From positions 15,711,489 to 15,775,488 of the forward strand of contig NW_024881322.1 in NCBI RefSeq assembly GCF_018691265.1: DNA of 64,000 nt, read 5' to 3'. A model generated the notes under the pieces. That model ran no database searches. It saw nothing but the letters and a program-made list of their open reading frames with translations, and was not told where the DNA came from. A program made the position numbers and the translations under genes. Shown here piece after piece: positions 35,956 to 48,600 of the stretch (its first letter is position 1; every line of letters starts with the position of its first letter). This DNA is from Tyto alba (taxonomy: Eukaryota > Chordata > Aves > Strigiformes > Tytonidae).

Positions 35956-38900
35956 ACCTCTAGCCCTCTTCACTGCTCTTTCCCTGAGCTGTATGTTTTA
36001 AGCTCTTTATATTACCAAGCAGAGGTAAGGCACCCAGGCCACGGGCATGCCGCTGCGAAGGCCGGGGTGACCCCTCACCAGCAGGCAGGGATGGCGAGTG
36101 CAGTCCCACGGGTGAAGGAAAAATATCATCTCCCAGCACGATTTTACTGGGCAGCAGTGCTGCCCTAGGAGCTGCCGGCGGCTGCGGCGTCACTGCTGCG
36201 GACTGCCCCGGGGCGTGCTGGTGCTTTACCCGTTGGGATTCCTGTGTTGGATTCACCGGGTGCCACTCCCTTGCCCTCTCTCTAACACACCAGGGATTTT
36301 GGTGCCTCGCCGGCGAGGCGGGCTGGTGTTTTGGCTGTGAAATCGGGTTGGTGCTGGTGGCTGGGAGTCCTGGGGATGTGCGGGGCACTCCCCGGGGGGC
36401 GCCGGGCCGGGGTACGGGGCCGACTCCCCGCCTGCCTTTGAGGTCTCGCCATCGGGAAGTTGGTTTGTTGTGTTGTGGGATCAGTCTCCTGGTTCTTGCG
36501 GAGGCGTTTGATCCAGGGGCTTTAAATGCCTCGGACAGGGTTTGCTCAAGGCAGTCAGGGGCTGTGCGGGTGGTATTCCCGAGACTCTGTAGCTCTCAGC
36601 AGGGAGTTGGCCATCTCCTCACGCAGCAAAACTTCCTGACCTCCGGTGTTTTCAGGGCCACAGAAGACCTGGCCATGCTTCTGAGCAGGTTCCAGCTGCT
36701 AGCTCTTCCACCATCACTGGTGAGGGTGAAAAGCCCAACGTGCTTCCCCTCCTATCAGCTGGCCAGGGTTTCTCACCTGTGGGTAGCCAGGTGTGGCCAC
36801 CACAGCATCCCCCCCCCCGGCTCCTGATGAACTCTGTGCCTAGTGCCACCCTACCTCCATCCCCCCAGCCGTGCGTGGCGCCCAGGACAGGGTGCTGCAG
36901 GGTGTAGCCTCTGCTCTTCAGGTGGAGGGAATCGTTTGTTTCTTGAATGTTTTTCAGGTCACGATTTGGAGCAGTCTGGCTACAGGAACACCTCGAGATT
37001 TGTTCTGGATTATGTTAAATCCATCGGCTGCCTGATGAGTGCTAAGGGTAAATGCTTGGGGCAGACGTATCTAGGCTCCTCCACGCCCTAGAAATGCACC
37101 GATTTGGGAAAACAAAGCTCCTTAAATCTTGGTTTAGGGGGAAATTGAGGGTGAGGAGGGCGCGTGGGCACCGCCTGCCTCCCTTTGCTTCCGTCGTGCG
37201 TGTGAACTGACCTGCCGCCGGCGGCAGCCATGAAACCCCGGCAGCAGGGGCTGGACGCGGGCGGTTGCCAAGTGCAGAAAGGCTCAACTTGATGGGTTTC
37301 GGTGGAAAAAATACCAATCCCAGCCCCGGAATTGTCCTCGACTCCCGCCGCCCTGTCTCGCGCGGCGGCACTGGAGGGCTGCCGGGGCAGTTGGCGCAGG
37401 ACGCGCTGGCGGTCCGGGCTGGGAGCTGCTCCTTGGGGGAGACTTCTGATCGTGGTGGGGTGGGATGTGGATGACCAGGGGTGGGGAGCGGGGCGGGGGG
37501 GGTGACCCGGAACCAACCAAGGGACAGAAACCATCCAGCTTCCAGCAGCGCGGCCGAGAAGGGGGCACAGCCTGGAGACGCTCTCCGCCTGCGGGCAGCT
37601 CCGGGGGGGTTACGCCGGCGGCGGTTATCAGCCTGGGGTTTGTTGCTGGGTTGCTGTGGTTTGGGTGGGGAGGCGGGGAAGAACAGCCTTGGAACACCGT
37701 CGTCTTCTAACTAGCTGCTGTCGGAAGCGAGCGGGGCTGCAGAGTGGCTCCACGATCGCGGGACCGGCCTCGCAGACACTCCGTGCCCTTGCCCAGGGAC
37801 TTTGGGAACGGCTCACTCCCAGGCTCAGGAGATGCTTTTTATTCCCCCAGGAACGTGTTTTCTTCCCATAAAGCCCCTCGCCTCCGACGTGCTTGCCGAG
37901 GGAAGGCTCTGTGTTCACCGGTGACTTAAGTTTACTGCAGTCTGAGGGTTCGTAAGGTTTTGCTGCTGCTTCTCCTTCAGCCTTCCAGCAAACACGCAGC
38001 CCCAGCCCTCGCTCTCAGGCTCAGGGCAGCCACAACACCTCTGCCAAGGCAGCGCCCTTGGGCTGAAGCTGCTAAAAATCGCCCAGTCTTATTCACAAAC
38101 CTTTGTTCTGCTGGGCCAAAGCCACTAAAAGTTGGCGCGCTCTTACTAAGGGATTTTTGGTCTTGAGTCTCCCCTCGGCCTCCTTCTCCCCGGTGGGACT
38201 GGGTGCTGCACAGCTCCTAGGAGCAGGGGGCAAATGTCACTGCAGCACCTCCCGTGCCTCTCAGTAATTAGCAGGCTGACTCATCAAGTTGTGCTGCAAA
38301 TAGAACCCCAGATCGGCGAGGAGGGCACTGGCCCTGCCCTTTCTGGCCGGGGCTGCCAGGCAGCTGCGCCTCTGTTTCATGATCACATCGGGAAAAGATA
38401 ATGTAGGGACAAGCTTTTTTGTTCAGTGGGTGTTGGTTTTGTTGTTTGGTTGGTTGGTTGGTTTTTTTTTTGCCTTTTCTTGCTGAGCCCTGCGACAGCT
38501 TACGCTGCTGGGAAAACAAACAGCTGGGACAAAGTTTTCCACCAAGCTCCTCAGACCGTATGAAGAAGCGAAGGCGGCATCGCTCTTACTTCACGCAAAC
38601 AAAAATCCAACCCCAAGCCCCTCAGAGGGGCTGGGTTTATATGAAGGTATACCCACGAAGCCACTTTTTGGCCCGCAGGTCAGCCCGAAGGCAGTTCAAA
38701 GCGACTGCCGGGTAAAAATGCTACAGAAGAGGAGGGGGGGGCAGCTGCCACCCCAAGCGCCCGGTGCTGCACGGTGAGGGGACAGCGGAGAACGGAGAGG
38801 GAACCGGGACGCGCCAAGCGACCCTCCGCCCCAGCCCCGGCAGGTGAAGGTACCGCCTCAGCAGCACCTACCTGTTATTTTGGCTTCGTGTAGTGAGACA

Positions 38901-39289
38901 AGGCATGGGGATAAGCTGGAGCGTCTCCCTGCGTCTTTCTAGAGGTTCTTCTCCTGCTGCCCAACCCCGCCTTACCGAATAGCGACGGCCGGATTTACAG
39001 CAGCTCACGTCAAGGAGAAGGGGTGGCTAAAGCCAGGGCACTGCTGCTCCCCCTGTACAAATCCCAGTTGCTCTGCTGGGCAGAGACTGGGGTCCCGTGT
39101 CCGTGTAACCGACGTGGAACCAGTGAAAATAAAGGGGGGGAAAAGTGAACGACTGCGCTGGGAAAAATACTGCTGCGTCCAAGCACGCTGCTGGGACAGG
39201 GCTCAGGCAGCACACGTGCTTCTTCCCACCTCTATCCTACCCTGTCGCGATGTGACGGAGAGCTTTTGTGCTAGGGAAGCCCCAACGCA
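35956..39289. other. GC-rich interval between convergent genes
   Basis: High GC with several CpG-dense patches (about 36340-36440 and 37190-37620). Long open frames occur on both strands, as expected from base composition. None has start context, splice logic or a domain I recognise. Confidence 0.6.
38446..38470. repeat. (TTGG)n plus poly-T microsatellite
   Basis: Four TTGG units followed by a run of T, in the interval between the VOPP1 and LANCL2 3' ends. Confidence 0.8.
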
Positions 39290-39844
39290 TTTATTTATGG
39301 CTGAATTTGAACAGGTTGTCTTCAGGTCCCTACCTACCGACCAGAAACAACGTTGTTAATTGAAAGCAGCGTGGCAAAGGGGGCTGTGAGCGGCACGTGG
39401 GGCTCTGCAAAATGGAAACACTGCCTTTTGCTTGCAGCACACTCCAGGTTTCCTTCTGCCACCCAGCCAGAGAAAAACAAGCTGGAAAGCAGATGTTAGT
39501 CAGCTGGCCAGGGAGAGATTTCACACACGCGTTCTTAAAAACCAGCTTGTCATGAGTCAGGCTTTAGCTGCAAACTCTTCAGCAGGACCTGTGTGACCAG
39601 AGGGGAGAGCAACGCTTTGCACTGAGCAACATCTGCTAAAAATCATCCGGGAGAAGCAGCAGCGGAGGGGCCTGCGGCGCTGGTAAAGGGTGAAGGTTAA
39701 ATAAAAGCGATTTGCCCGCTCGCTGGCGTGTGCTTCAGCCTGCAGGCCTGAGCTCGCGAGGCGGTTCAGCAGTCGGGTCAGGGGGACGGCTGTCACCGCG
39801 GTGCTGGGGGGGAGGAAGGAGTACAGCAGGAAAAAAAGAAAAAA

Positions 39845-39884
39845 AAAGAAACACACAAATTACCAAAGAAACACACAAATTACC
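39845..39884. repeat. Perfect 20-bp tandem duplication
   Basis: The unit AAAGAAACACACAAATTACC occurs twice back to back with no mismatch, indicating a recent duplication. Confidence 0.9.
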
Positions 39885-42435
39885 ACCACACAGCTTGATC
39901 TTTACTAATAAAGCCAAAGAACAAAACATCGGCGTTTTTTTCTTTTTCCTCTTTTTTTCTGCTCGAAGAGCAGCTCCGTTTTTAACACTACTGCTTTTTT
40001 GCAACGGATGGACTATTACACACGGACAAAGCAAACCAGGGAATACTACGACATTTTCCACGTTTTTAGTCTGATGTGATTTCTGGAAACAACGCCCTTG
40101 GCGAAATGCACTTTTTCACCCTCACACAACATCCTTTCTTCAGGGGCCGCCGGACGAGCAGAAGGGAGGGGCCTCCGGGCCAGTCGTGCTTTCCAGCTCG
40201 CTGCCTCACATCCCCAGCTGCGCTCGGTTCCAAGAGGATCCTGCCGAGAGGTGGGTCCCGGCCCCACGGCAGCACAAGGCTGCCCACGGCCTGGAAGGAG
40301 CGGGTAGCTGACTCGCTCCTTATTTCCACGGGTGCGCTCGAGCATCTTGGAGATGCGCTCAGTGTTAAGCTGCCCTACATGCCTATATATTTTTCAAACC
40401 AGCACGTTTTAATTCCCCTTGGGATCCAGTTGGCCAAAATCACCTCCCCCAGGTGCCGCTCAAAGCTCAGCAGCCAAGCAGCCGTGTGTGTAACACAATC
40501 ACCGAATGAAACCCCCCCCCCCCACCTGTTGCCCTCCTGATTAAGCAGTCAGGACAACACGGGCTTGGAATTTGCCGGCAAGGCCGGTGGCTTCTGTTCC
40601 GTGTTTGCAGGTGGTTCCTGCAAACCTGGCAAACCCCTTCCCCCCTTAACCCACCCCCCGCAGTCGCAGCAGAGGGGAAGGGAAAAAGGGGTGTGTGGGG
40701 GGGGTGATGTGAAACAGGGTCAGAGCTGCCATCCACCTCCTTTGTTAGAATTCCTGTGAGACTTCGACCTGGGCAAGGTCCCTCCCCGGCTCTTCTGGGG
40801 GCAGGATCAGTGATCCACAGCCTGAAGGAAGAAACCCCTGGGTTTGACGCCCTGCCCCCCCCCATCTCCTGCCCTTTGCCAGAGGGGTGGAAGAGCCCCC
40901 CCCCCCCTCGTGTTTCAGTCCCACGCGACAAACCAGCAGAGCAGCAACTTTAAGCTGTTCCTGCCCCGGTGCTGCTGCTGTCGCCCAGAACGGAACGTGC
41001 AGACGATTCACCCGCCGGTGGATTTGGCGCAGCCACCCGCTGCTGCGCAGGGGTTCTGGCCTCCCCCAGCCCAACCACCAAATCCCCCCCCCCCCCGAGC
41101 TCGGGCTCCGCCGCACAGCCCGCTCCCACCCAGCAGCAATTAAAATAAGCACCTGGAACAACGAGAGAGCAGGGGGAGACCTGGGGGGGGGCTGACAGCA
41201 GAGCCGGTGCCAGCCAGCGTAGCTGCACTGACTCGCCTGCCTCCAGCACTTGCTCCCCGGACACGTTAAGCCTGCGGTGAGCACGCTCAGAGCACGGCTC
41301 CTCCCAACCTCAGGCGCACCCGGAGGGAGGTTAGGTATTTCACACACCCCCCTCCCACGCCACGAGGGGGAGCAGAGCACCAGCAGCACAGTTAAAACTG
41401 AGGGCAAAAGGGCTTTTTTCCGTCCGGATTTTCAGCTGAAACGAACTTCAGTGGCAGCCTCGAGCGCTGGTTTCACACTGCTCATTCAGCTCCCGCAGCC
41501 TCCACGAGCGGCTGGTACTTGCGGCTCCCGTTGTACCTGGGCTGAGTGCGGCGGGGCTGGCAGCCGGACAGAAGGGCCCAGGACAACCAACCTCCTCGGC
41601 TGGGGAGCAACAGGTCATCCGGAGTTACCGGCGTGAGACGGACGCCCTCCTCTTCCTCGGTGCCACACTGGGTGCTGCAGGACGGGCTTGTTACAAACCC
41701 GCGGCCGGGAGGGGAGCGGCGAGAGTCACGGTGTCCCTGCTCCGCTGGCGGCGGCAGCCGGTTTGGCCGGGGGGACTCCACCTCCAGCTGACGCTGTGCC
41801 ACGGGACGGGGCTTGGCAGGGGAGGGGGGGAAGCATCTCCACCCTGCTGTAAGGGCCTCGCGCGCTCACCGCGTGCGGGTGTCAGCGGCGGCCTCTCTTT
41901 TGGGCTTTCAAAAAAAAAAACCTCCCCCAACAGCAGCAAAAGGCAAGTCAGGTCCCTTCCAACCTGCAGAGCTTGGAATTCACCAACCTCGCACCTCTTC
42001 CTCAAAAAAAGGCTGACCTCCATCACCTTAGCTTCTAGGGACTGTGGAGAAAAATGCAGAAAAATATGAACAGAGAAACGTTTCTCATCTCTTTCGAAAG
42101 TTGCCAGCTCACCAGAGGAGCTGGGCACCGTCCTGCAGCGACCCCTCTCTCCAGGTAAGCACGCTGCAGAGGCACCGCTGCCGCTGCCAGTCATGCACGA
42201 AGGTACAGGACAGAGATTCACAGAGACACCAGCTTTTGGCTAACGACAAAGGACTCAGATCAACACACGACACCGATACACGTGCAGAGCATGGCAAAGA
42301 CCTGAAGACAACAAATACGAGGGGAGAGAGAAAGTTCAAAACTTGACTTCTCTTGTCCTGCGTCTGAGCGTGTCACTGGAACAGAACTTAAATGCGGCTT
42401 CTCTCGCCCATGCTCTAATGACTTGGTGGTCCTTC

Positions 42436-42465
42436 GGGGCAGGGAGGGGCGGGGGGGGAAAGGGG
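42436..42465 (+). other. G-quadruplex-type G tracts near LANCL2 stop
   Basis: Five runs of three or more G separated by one to three bases (GGGG-CA-GGG-A-GGGG-C-G8-AAA-GGGG). They lie 98 to 127 nt downstream of the LANCL2 stop, on the strand opposite the transcript, so the LANCL2 RNA would be C-rich here. Structure formation is inferred. Confidence 0.5.
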
Positions 42466-42562
42466 TTTATCCATACATCTGTTCAGGGTTGAGTCGGTTC
42501 AGGATCAGAGGCACTAAACAGTCTCATCTCTTTTGGCATCGGTTTCCTTTCAAAACGATCTT

Positions 42563-42678
42563 TTAGCTGTCCTGTTCCGCTTTGTCTTCCCTCCTTTGAG
42601 GTCCAAGTTCAAACGCTGGAAACCGGGATGTCTCCGGTACTGAAATATCTGAGAGGAAGTGAATAGCTCCAGCCATGC
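42563..42678 (-). CDS. LANCL2: LANCL2 last coding exon (stop)
   Basis: The acceptor is TCTCGTTATGTTTTAG. The first two bases complete the split Gly, then M-A-G-A-I-H-F-L-S-D, the final LanC barrel repeat. It ends E-T-S-R-F-P-A-F-E-L-G-P-Q-R-R-E-D-K-A-E, then Q-D-S and TAA at 42563-42565. Human LANCL2, from memory, ends soon after F-E-L (D-S-S-K-R-D), so this copy has a charged C-terminal extension of about eight residues. Confidence 0.94.
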
Positions 42679-45600
42679 CTAAAACATAACGAGAAAGAGA
42701 TCTCTGTGCACCTTTGGCATTGAAACAGCAGAGTTGACAGCAAAGGCAACAGCGCCTGTTTGAAGACCTCATCACTCGATCTTCTTCTGAACAGGTGAAC
42801 TTGGGGCCTACAGAAAGGCAAGTTCATCCGTGCTTCACCCAGGAAACCAAGTTTCCCTTGAAAAGATCAAAGGCCAGAACCAAGATCTCCCCGCTGCCAC
42901 CGTTTGCAGCTGCACAACCTCAGTGCTACTTCAATCAAGACAAGGTCAATCCCGGTTGGGACTGGCCCTCTGAATTGGAGCAGCTCTTGCTCATCATTTC
43001 ACTGGTTAAAAAACAAAGGCAAAACTTTATTCTGGTTGTGATTTACAGATTCATTTGTTCGCTATTCATAAAGAGGTCAGCCAGAGCCTGAGGCACTGAC
43101 ACCAGCATCACCTAATAAAACTCTTAGGGTGAGAGACAGGGGCACCCTACAGCGGGAGAGCTCAGCAGCAGCTAGGCGCATACAAACAAAGGAACCTTCC
43201 TGAAATAGAGCATCTGATGGAAATTAAACAATTAAGACAACCCCGTGAGATGCACACGCAACTTCCACTGAAAGTGTGCACAGACAGGCAGAACGGGACA
43301 GCTTCACACACCGTTTCGGCTACAAAAATCCCCCCCCCCCAAATTAAAGACTTCTTTTATCTCCATTTTGAGACTTCTAGAGTTTTCTAAAAAAAAAAAA
43401 AAAAAAGAAAAATCACCAACCTTAAAAAATTAAAGATGTGTGTCAGCGTTAAGACACAAATCATCCTATTGTTGGCACTACTTCACCTTCTCAGCAAATT
43501 CCAAAGCTCTTACACAACAGACTGTATGCCTGCCTTTTCCCTCTACAAGTGCACGCAAGGGAGCTTTGAGGAATAAGAATAGTTATATTTTCCTCCCTTA
43601 AACATTAAGAAAATAACCGTATTTAGAAGGGATGCATATAACTGCTGCTCTCTTGCGTTCACACCTTGGATTGGTGTATTTGCTGAATAATCCTACTAGG
43701 TCTGCTGTCATTTCATGTATCTGTGGTAGGTGGCACACTAGGCGCACTGTTGATGAAGTAGCAGGGCTATAAATCCTACTGGGGTCTCTGATTCCTTGCT
43801 CCTGTGTTTCTAACACGTAAGGATGAGATAGGGAATAGAAAATAAATTAGAAATAATAATAAAAAAAAGACACAAAGTTCTAGGAAAGCATTTAGGAACA
43901 TCTTTGAATTTAGAGAAAAGCCCCTAAGAACTCTGCATTTCTTTTCTGCTCCAGTGATTTGAGTTCATATTGAAACCAGCTCTTCCTGGTGTTCGTATTG
44001 CAGCCGAGGAAGTCTAGTTCTGAAAAGCCAGCAACTACTTTGAGACCCCCTCCCCACAGCTGCTCCTCTGCCCAGTTCCTCTGCGACAAACCTGTCGCCC
44101 AGACTTCTGTTTTGGTTTGAGCCAAGAGGCACCAGCACAGCAGAAATTTATTCAAGAAGAACAGCGGAACTGGTTTTACCTTGGAAACAGGTGAAATGCA
44201 GCCAAAAGTGAGAGTCGTGAGAGCAAATTACTTTCTTTTGTCTTTTTCTTCCCCGGGCCCTGGCCGCCTTTGAGGCAGAGATGGTGGTAGGGGGTGGGTC
44301 TGTTTTTAATAGCAGAGGAACCCCCTGAAGATTTCCCAGCTCCTAAGCACGCGCCTAAACCGTGAGGCTGCCCTTCTTTCCTGTGTAATACAGCCCCTTT
44401 TGCAACGCCATCACTATACCTTCAAAGAGAGAATAAGGTCGGTCAGGAATACGACACCCATGTGCACCATACTCCAAGCACCATTCAGCAAACTGTGGAA
44501 AACGTAAAGAAAAAAAATGCATTATTTTTTTATTTCAGACTGTTAAGTGCAAGCTTGAGTATCTGCGTGTCTTTAATAGGTACTAAATGTAAACCAGTGT
44601 AAGTGGAGACACAGCACAGAAATCAGTGCCCGAGATCAATCTGTCCCACTTCAGCCCTGACAAGGCTACAGTTCGGTTTGAGAGTTGTGTTTCCACAGCA
44701 AGACTTTCCGTTTTGTGACAGCGTAATCAGGTGGGCTGTCCTTCTGTTTTCTGTAAACCCACCCTGCTACCCGTCAGTGAGAAATGCTGTGAAAACAGAT
44801 ACATTCAGTTTCAAGGGCAAACTTAATACTGTAATATCAGTTTCTTCTCTGTCTTGGTGCTTAATTTATCCGCGTGCCCAGGACTTAGGGTTGTTAACTG
44901 CATTTTGGTTTTCTTTCACTTCTGTGGACCAATTTAAAGGATTCCATCTCCAGCTGCCATTACCTATTCCTCTCTCCAAACTTTATCAAAAAATCGTTGT
45001 AAATACAGTTAAGACAATTAAGGTCATCGATATTGTGTTGAGGAAAATGGAACACCATTAAAAAGAGTTAACAGTGTCTTTCTTGTGTTTGATCCACACT
45101 GCTGCAGTAGCTACACACGACCTATGAACCGCATCTGGATCAATTTAATGGCAACCACACACTTCTCCTTTATGGCTCCCCAGAGCACGGGGAGGGCCGC
45201 AAGTTCCCCTGGCATTTCTGTGCTTGGAAGCAAACAACTGCTCCTTCAAAATACAGCGCGAAGATTCCTGCAAAGCAAAGAACTGAGAGGCCTCTCCTCA
45301 CCCCCCTGCAATTCGGGCAACCTGCTAGTAAACTGATCATCCTACGAACTGGAGCGAGCCCTGGCTCTGCTGTCCCCAGAGCTGTCCAACCCATCCGCTC
45401 AGCGGGAGGACAGAGGGTGGCACACCTCCTCCCTTCTTCCCCCGACTCTGTTCTGTTTAAATGGTTCCTGGGGGATGAATTTTTCTTTTCCTGGTAGGCG
45501 TGTGTGTGAATGTCTGGAGGAAACCCAGCAAAAACCCACAAACACAAACACTGTGGTCCACACTGCTACTGAGAACCGATGAAACATTTTTGAGCCCCCC

Positions 45601-48600
45601 TCAGGGCTATAAATCTTCAAATCAAGGTTTAATTCTCCATGTAATCTTGTCGTACTATGTAAGGACCGAACATGTTTACGGCATGCTTCTAAACTGCAAT
45701 CAATTCTTGCAACATCTGCATCTTATTGCGTACTAGCCTTCAGTACTACTGCCAGACCGGGAACTGCAAGAGAAATTCAAAAAATGCACCCCGGGCTACC
45801 GAAGCCCAACCATCGTTTACCAGTTCATAGCTTCAGCACAACTCACCAAGCCAGTAAGCCACACTGATATCTTTGTTAAGCCAAGGCGGGGGGGGGGGGA
45901 AGAGGAGAAACATCTTCTAAGCAGGAAGACATCTGCTGTTATTTGTCAGGTAGACTTGGCACACCTGTCCCCAGCAGTGGTTTAATCTCAAGGCTGAGCA
46001 GCACAGCGCTGGGGTGCTCTCTTGCCTGGAGCCCTGCCCTCTCCCTCTGCCCCTCCCCGCCCAGGCAGGGCAGCGCGGGAGGGCTCAGCCTCCCTGGAGC
46101 CCGGCTCCTGACGCTGGGGAAAATCTGCCAAGCCAAAAGCGAGAAGCGCAAACCAAGGGGCTCTGTGAGCTGCAGCCTTTCAAGCTCCTCTGTTTCATTT
46201 GTGAAATAGCTTCACGGCTCCCGAGAGGTAACTAGGGAGTCCTGGCCGGATTCCTTCCCCTGGGCCTCACGTTTTTGGTGTGAGCAAACACCCCTGGGAG
46301 GGGAGCACTCTAGTTCTCTCAGGCCTTCGCACGCTTGCTTCCCTGCATGCTCTGGCTCAAAACGAAAAGATTTTGAGAATGGCAGACAAGCAAATTCCTC
46401 AGCCTGTTTCAAGATTTCCCCTGCAAGAGCCCGAAGAGCGAGAGCTGTTAAAATGCAGAATGGCTGCAAATACACTGCCAGATCCGGGCACCTTCACCCC
46501 GCAGCCCCTGGCCACATCTTCCTTCTCAAAGGGATTTCAGGTATGGAACCGAGTCTCTTCCTTCTTTGGCTTTGAAATAGACACACTTACTTTTCTCTAG
46601 CTTGGTCTGGAGGAAGGCCAGGGCTCTCTCGGGCCAGAAATGCAGCACCAAGGCCCCCCCTGCCTGCTGGGGGGGCTCCCACGGCAGCAGGGGGTGAGTC
46701 CCACCTGTAACGAGGTCACCCCTCTGCCATGGGAGCCACAGGCTTCCATCACCTTACCTAAGATGCAGGTATGCCTACACGTGTCCTCGTAGTGAGACGC
46801 TTTGGCAAACTTGAGACAAGCAGCAACTTTTTAAAGCTGGGCTGGTGGAAGACAGGCTGACAGCGGAGGTGAATGCAGCAGCTGCACGCACGGCCAGTGC
46901 TCACCTAACAGCACCTAAGAAGCAACTCACCAAATTCCCCATTGCCACACTTTTTTTAAAAGGCCTCAGCTAAATAGCTATGTATGTGATATGAAACCTA
47001 GTATCAATGAATGAAGCTGAGGAAAAAAAAAAAAAACAACAACAAGAAACCAAACCAAAACCATACAAAACAAAAGTCTTATGAGATGAGGAAGCAGAGG
47101 CAGGGAAAGCCTTCTCCTTTGGAAACTGCAAGCGTAGTTTGCAGAACCTGGAGAATTCCACTGGAAAAAATCTGAGCATGTCTTCCTCTGCAATTTGTAT
47201 AAGTGAAAAAAAAAAAAAAAAAAAAAATCTGAGCAATTTAATAACTGCAATTCAGAGCTCTAAAAGCCCCAAACAGACACTAGTCTGAAAACAAATAATT
47301 ACAAAAGCCTACGAGCAGTATTGCTTGAGGAGCTGAGGATGACAAATTCTCAGTGGAATAATTAGCACCACACAACACTAGTCAGTTACTGCTCAAGGCA
47401 GGCTGATTTTCAGACTCCGTTTTCTTCTGGCTATGTGTCTAGCTCCTCCCTCCCTACAGAAGGTTTGTGCGCTCTGCTCTGCCGCTGCCAGCGCCACCGA
47501 TTTTGCTGGGATGATGCAGAGCTCACCTTGCAAGCTCGGTAGAGGTACTTTTTGTCCTGAGTTAGGTTATAGAGAGACAAGAAGGAGTAGCCGTTGCCAG
47601 CAGTACCGTGGCAGATCCCATATCCTTTTCTCAATAAACCTCTTTGCCAGATGACATCGCTGCAATCCACAGCATCTTTCAAGTATTTATCCTCCTTAAA
47701 AGTCTGTGGAATAAAAACAGAGAATAAACACACATAAATCAGAGTACTAACGAAAACAAAAGAAAGCTGGACCCAAGGGATATTTTGCTGTTGGTGGGGG
47801 GTTCTTTCATCTACAATTTATTTTCAATTTTAATAATCCATTCATCATAGACTTACCTTTCTTTCCTTACAAAGATGTTTCTCCTTTCTCTACATGGAAA
47901 AAGAAAGAACTTCTCAAGTTGTTTCTAAAATCGGGACCCCAAAGGAAAGACTCCAGTTCAAGGCCCTTGGTTCTACAACCTATAATCTATTTGAACCGTA
48001 TGTGGTCCTTTTTTGCTTCTCCCCTCCATTCCCAAACCACAACATCATTTGATTTTCTGAAAGACAGAAATGTAATTCTTGCCTCCAAGAAACATAACGC
48101 AGAATACTGGACATCAAATCTGTTCCTAAAGGGCTAGGGTCTGGTCTTCCTGAGTAATTCTTCCTGGTAACTCACCATCTGCCTTCAATTCCATGTCAAA
48201 AATGCAGAAGAATATCTCTTTACATAGCACGGGGCTCTTTTCACTGTCACAAGTACAAGTAGGAATTACCCACTCGGGTAGCACTAGCCAGTTTGGGCAA
48301 AGGACCAATTTTGCAAACTTCATTGCAACTGAAGTGCATTTTGGACACAGAGAACCCATCAAGAGAGCAGAAAAGAAAAGCAAGTAATTTAGCTGAACAC
48401 CACCAGACTTCCCCCTTTATAAGGCTACTTTTTTTGCTCTCCTTTGCTTAAGTCACTCTACAGATCAACAAAAAAAAAAAACAACAACAAACCGTAAAGG
48501 ATGCACTACTGTAGACTTAGTTCTTTAGAGACAGCATCCCCTGCCAGGCTATTTAATAAGGTAATAGAAGCAATTAACATGCAAGATTCTTAAATCCACA

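Larger units (their letters stand above)
39290..42562 (-). other. LANCL2: Possible LANCL2 3' UTR (end uncertain)
   Basis: Non-coding sequence downstream of the LANCL2 stop on the minus strand. Minus-strand poly(A) signal candidates are ATTAAA at 40408-40413 and AATAAA at 39290-39295; none lies within the first 2 kb after the stop. The region is GC-rich with long C and G homopolymers (for example around 40510-40522, 40856, 40899, 41085 and 42451). Extent is a guess that RNA data would settle. Confidence 0.3.

Noticed and set aside
36348..36827. 159-codon open frame in the intergenic interval
   Set aside because: Arises in GC-rich DNA with overlapping open frames nearby on both strands. No domain or splice context was seen.
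40745..41407. 220-codon minus-strand open frame, the longest in the window
   Set aside because: Runs through C/G homopolymers and is open in several frames at once. Low-complexity Pro/Gly/Ser translation with no recognisable family. Probably LANCL2 3' UTR or intergenic.
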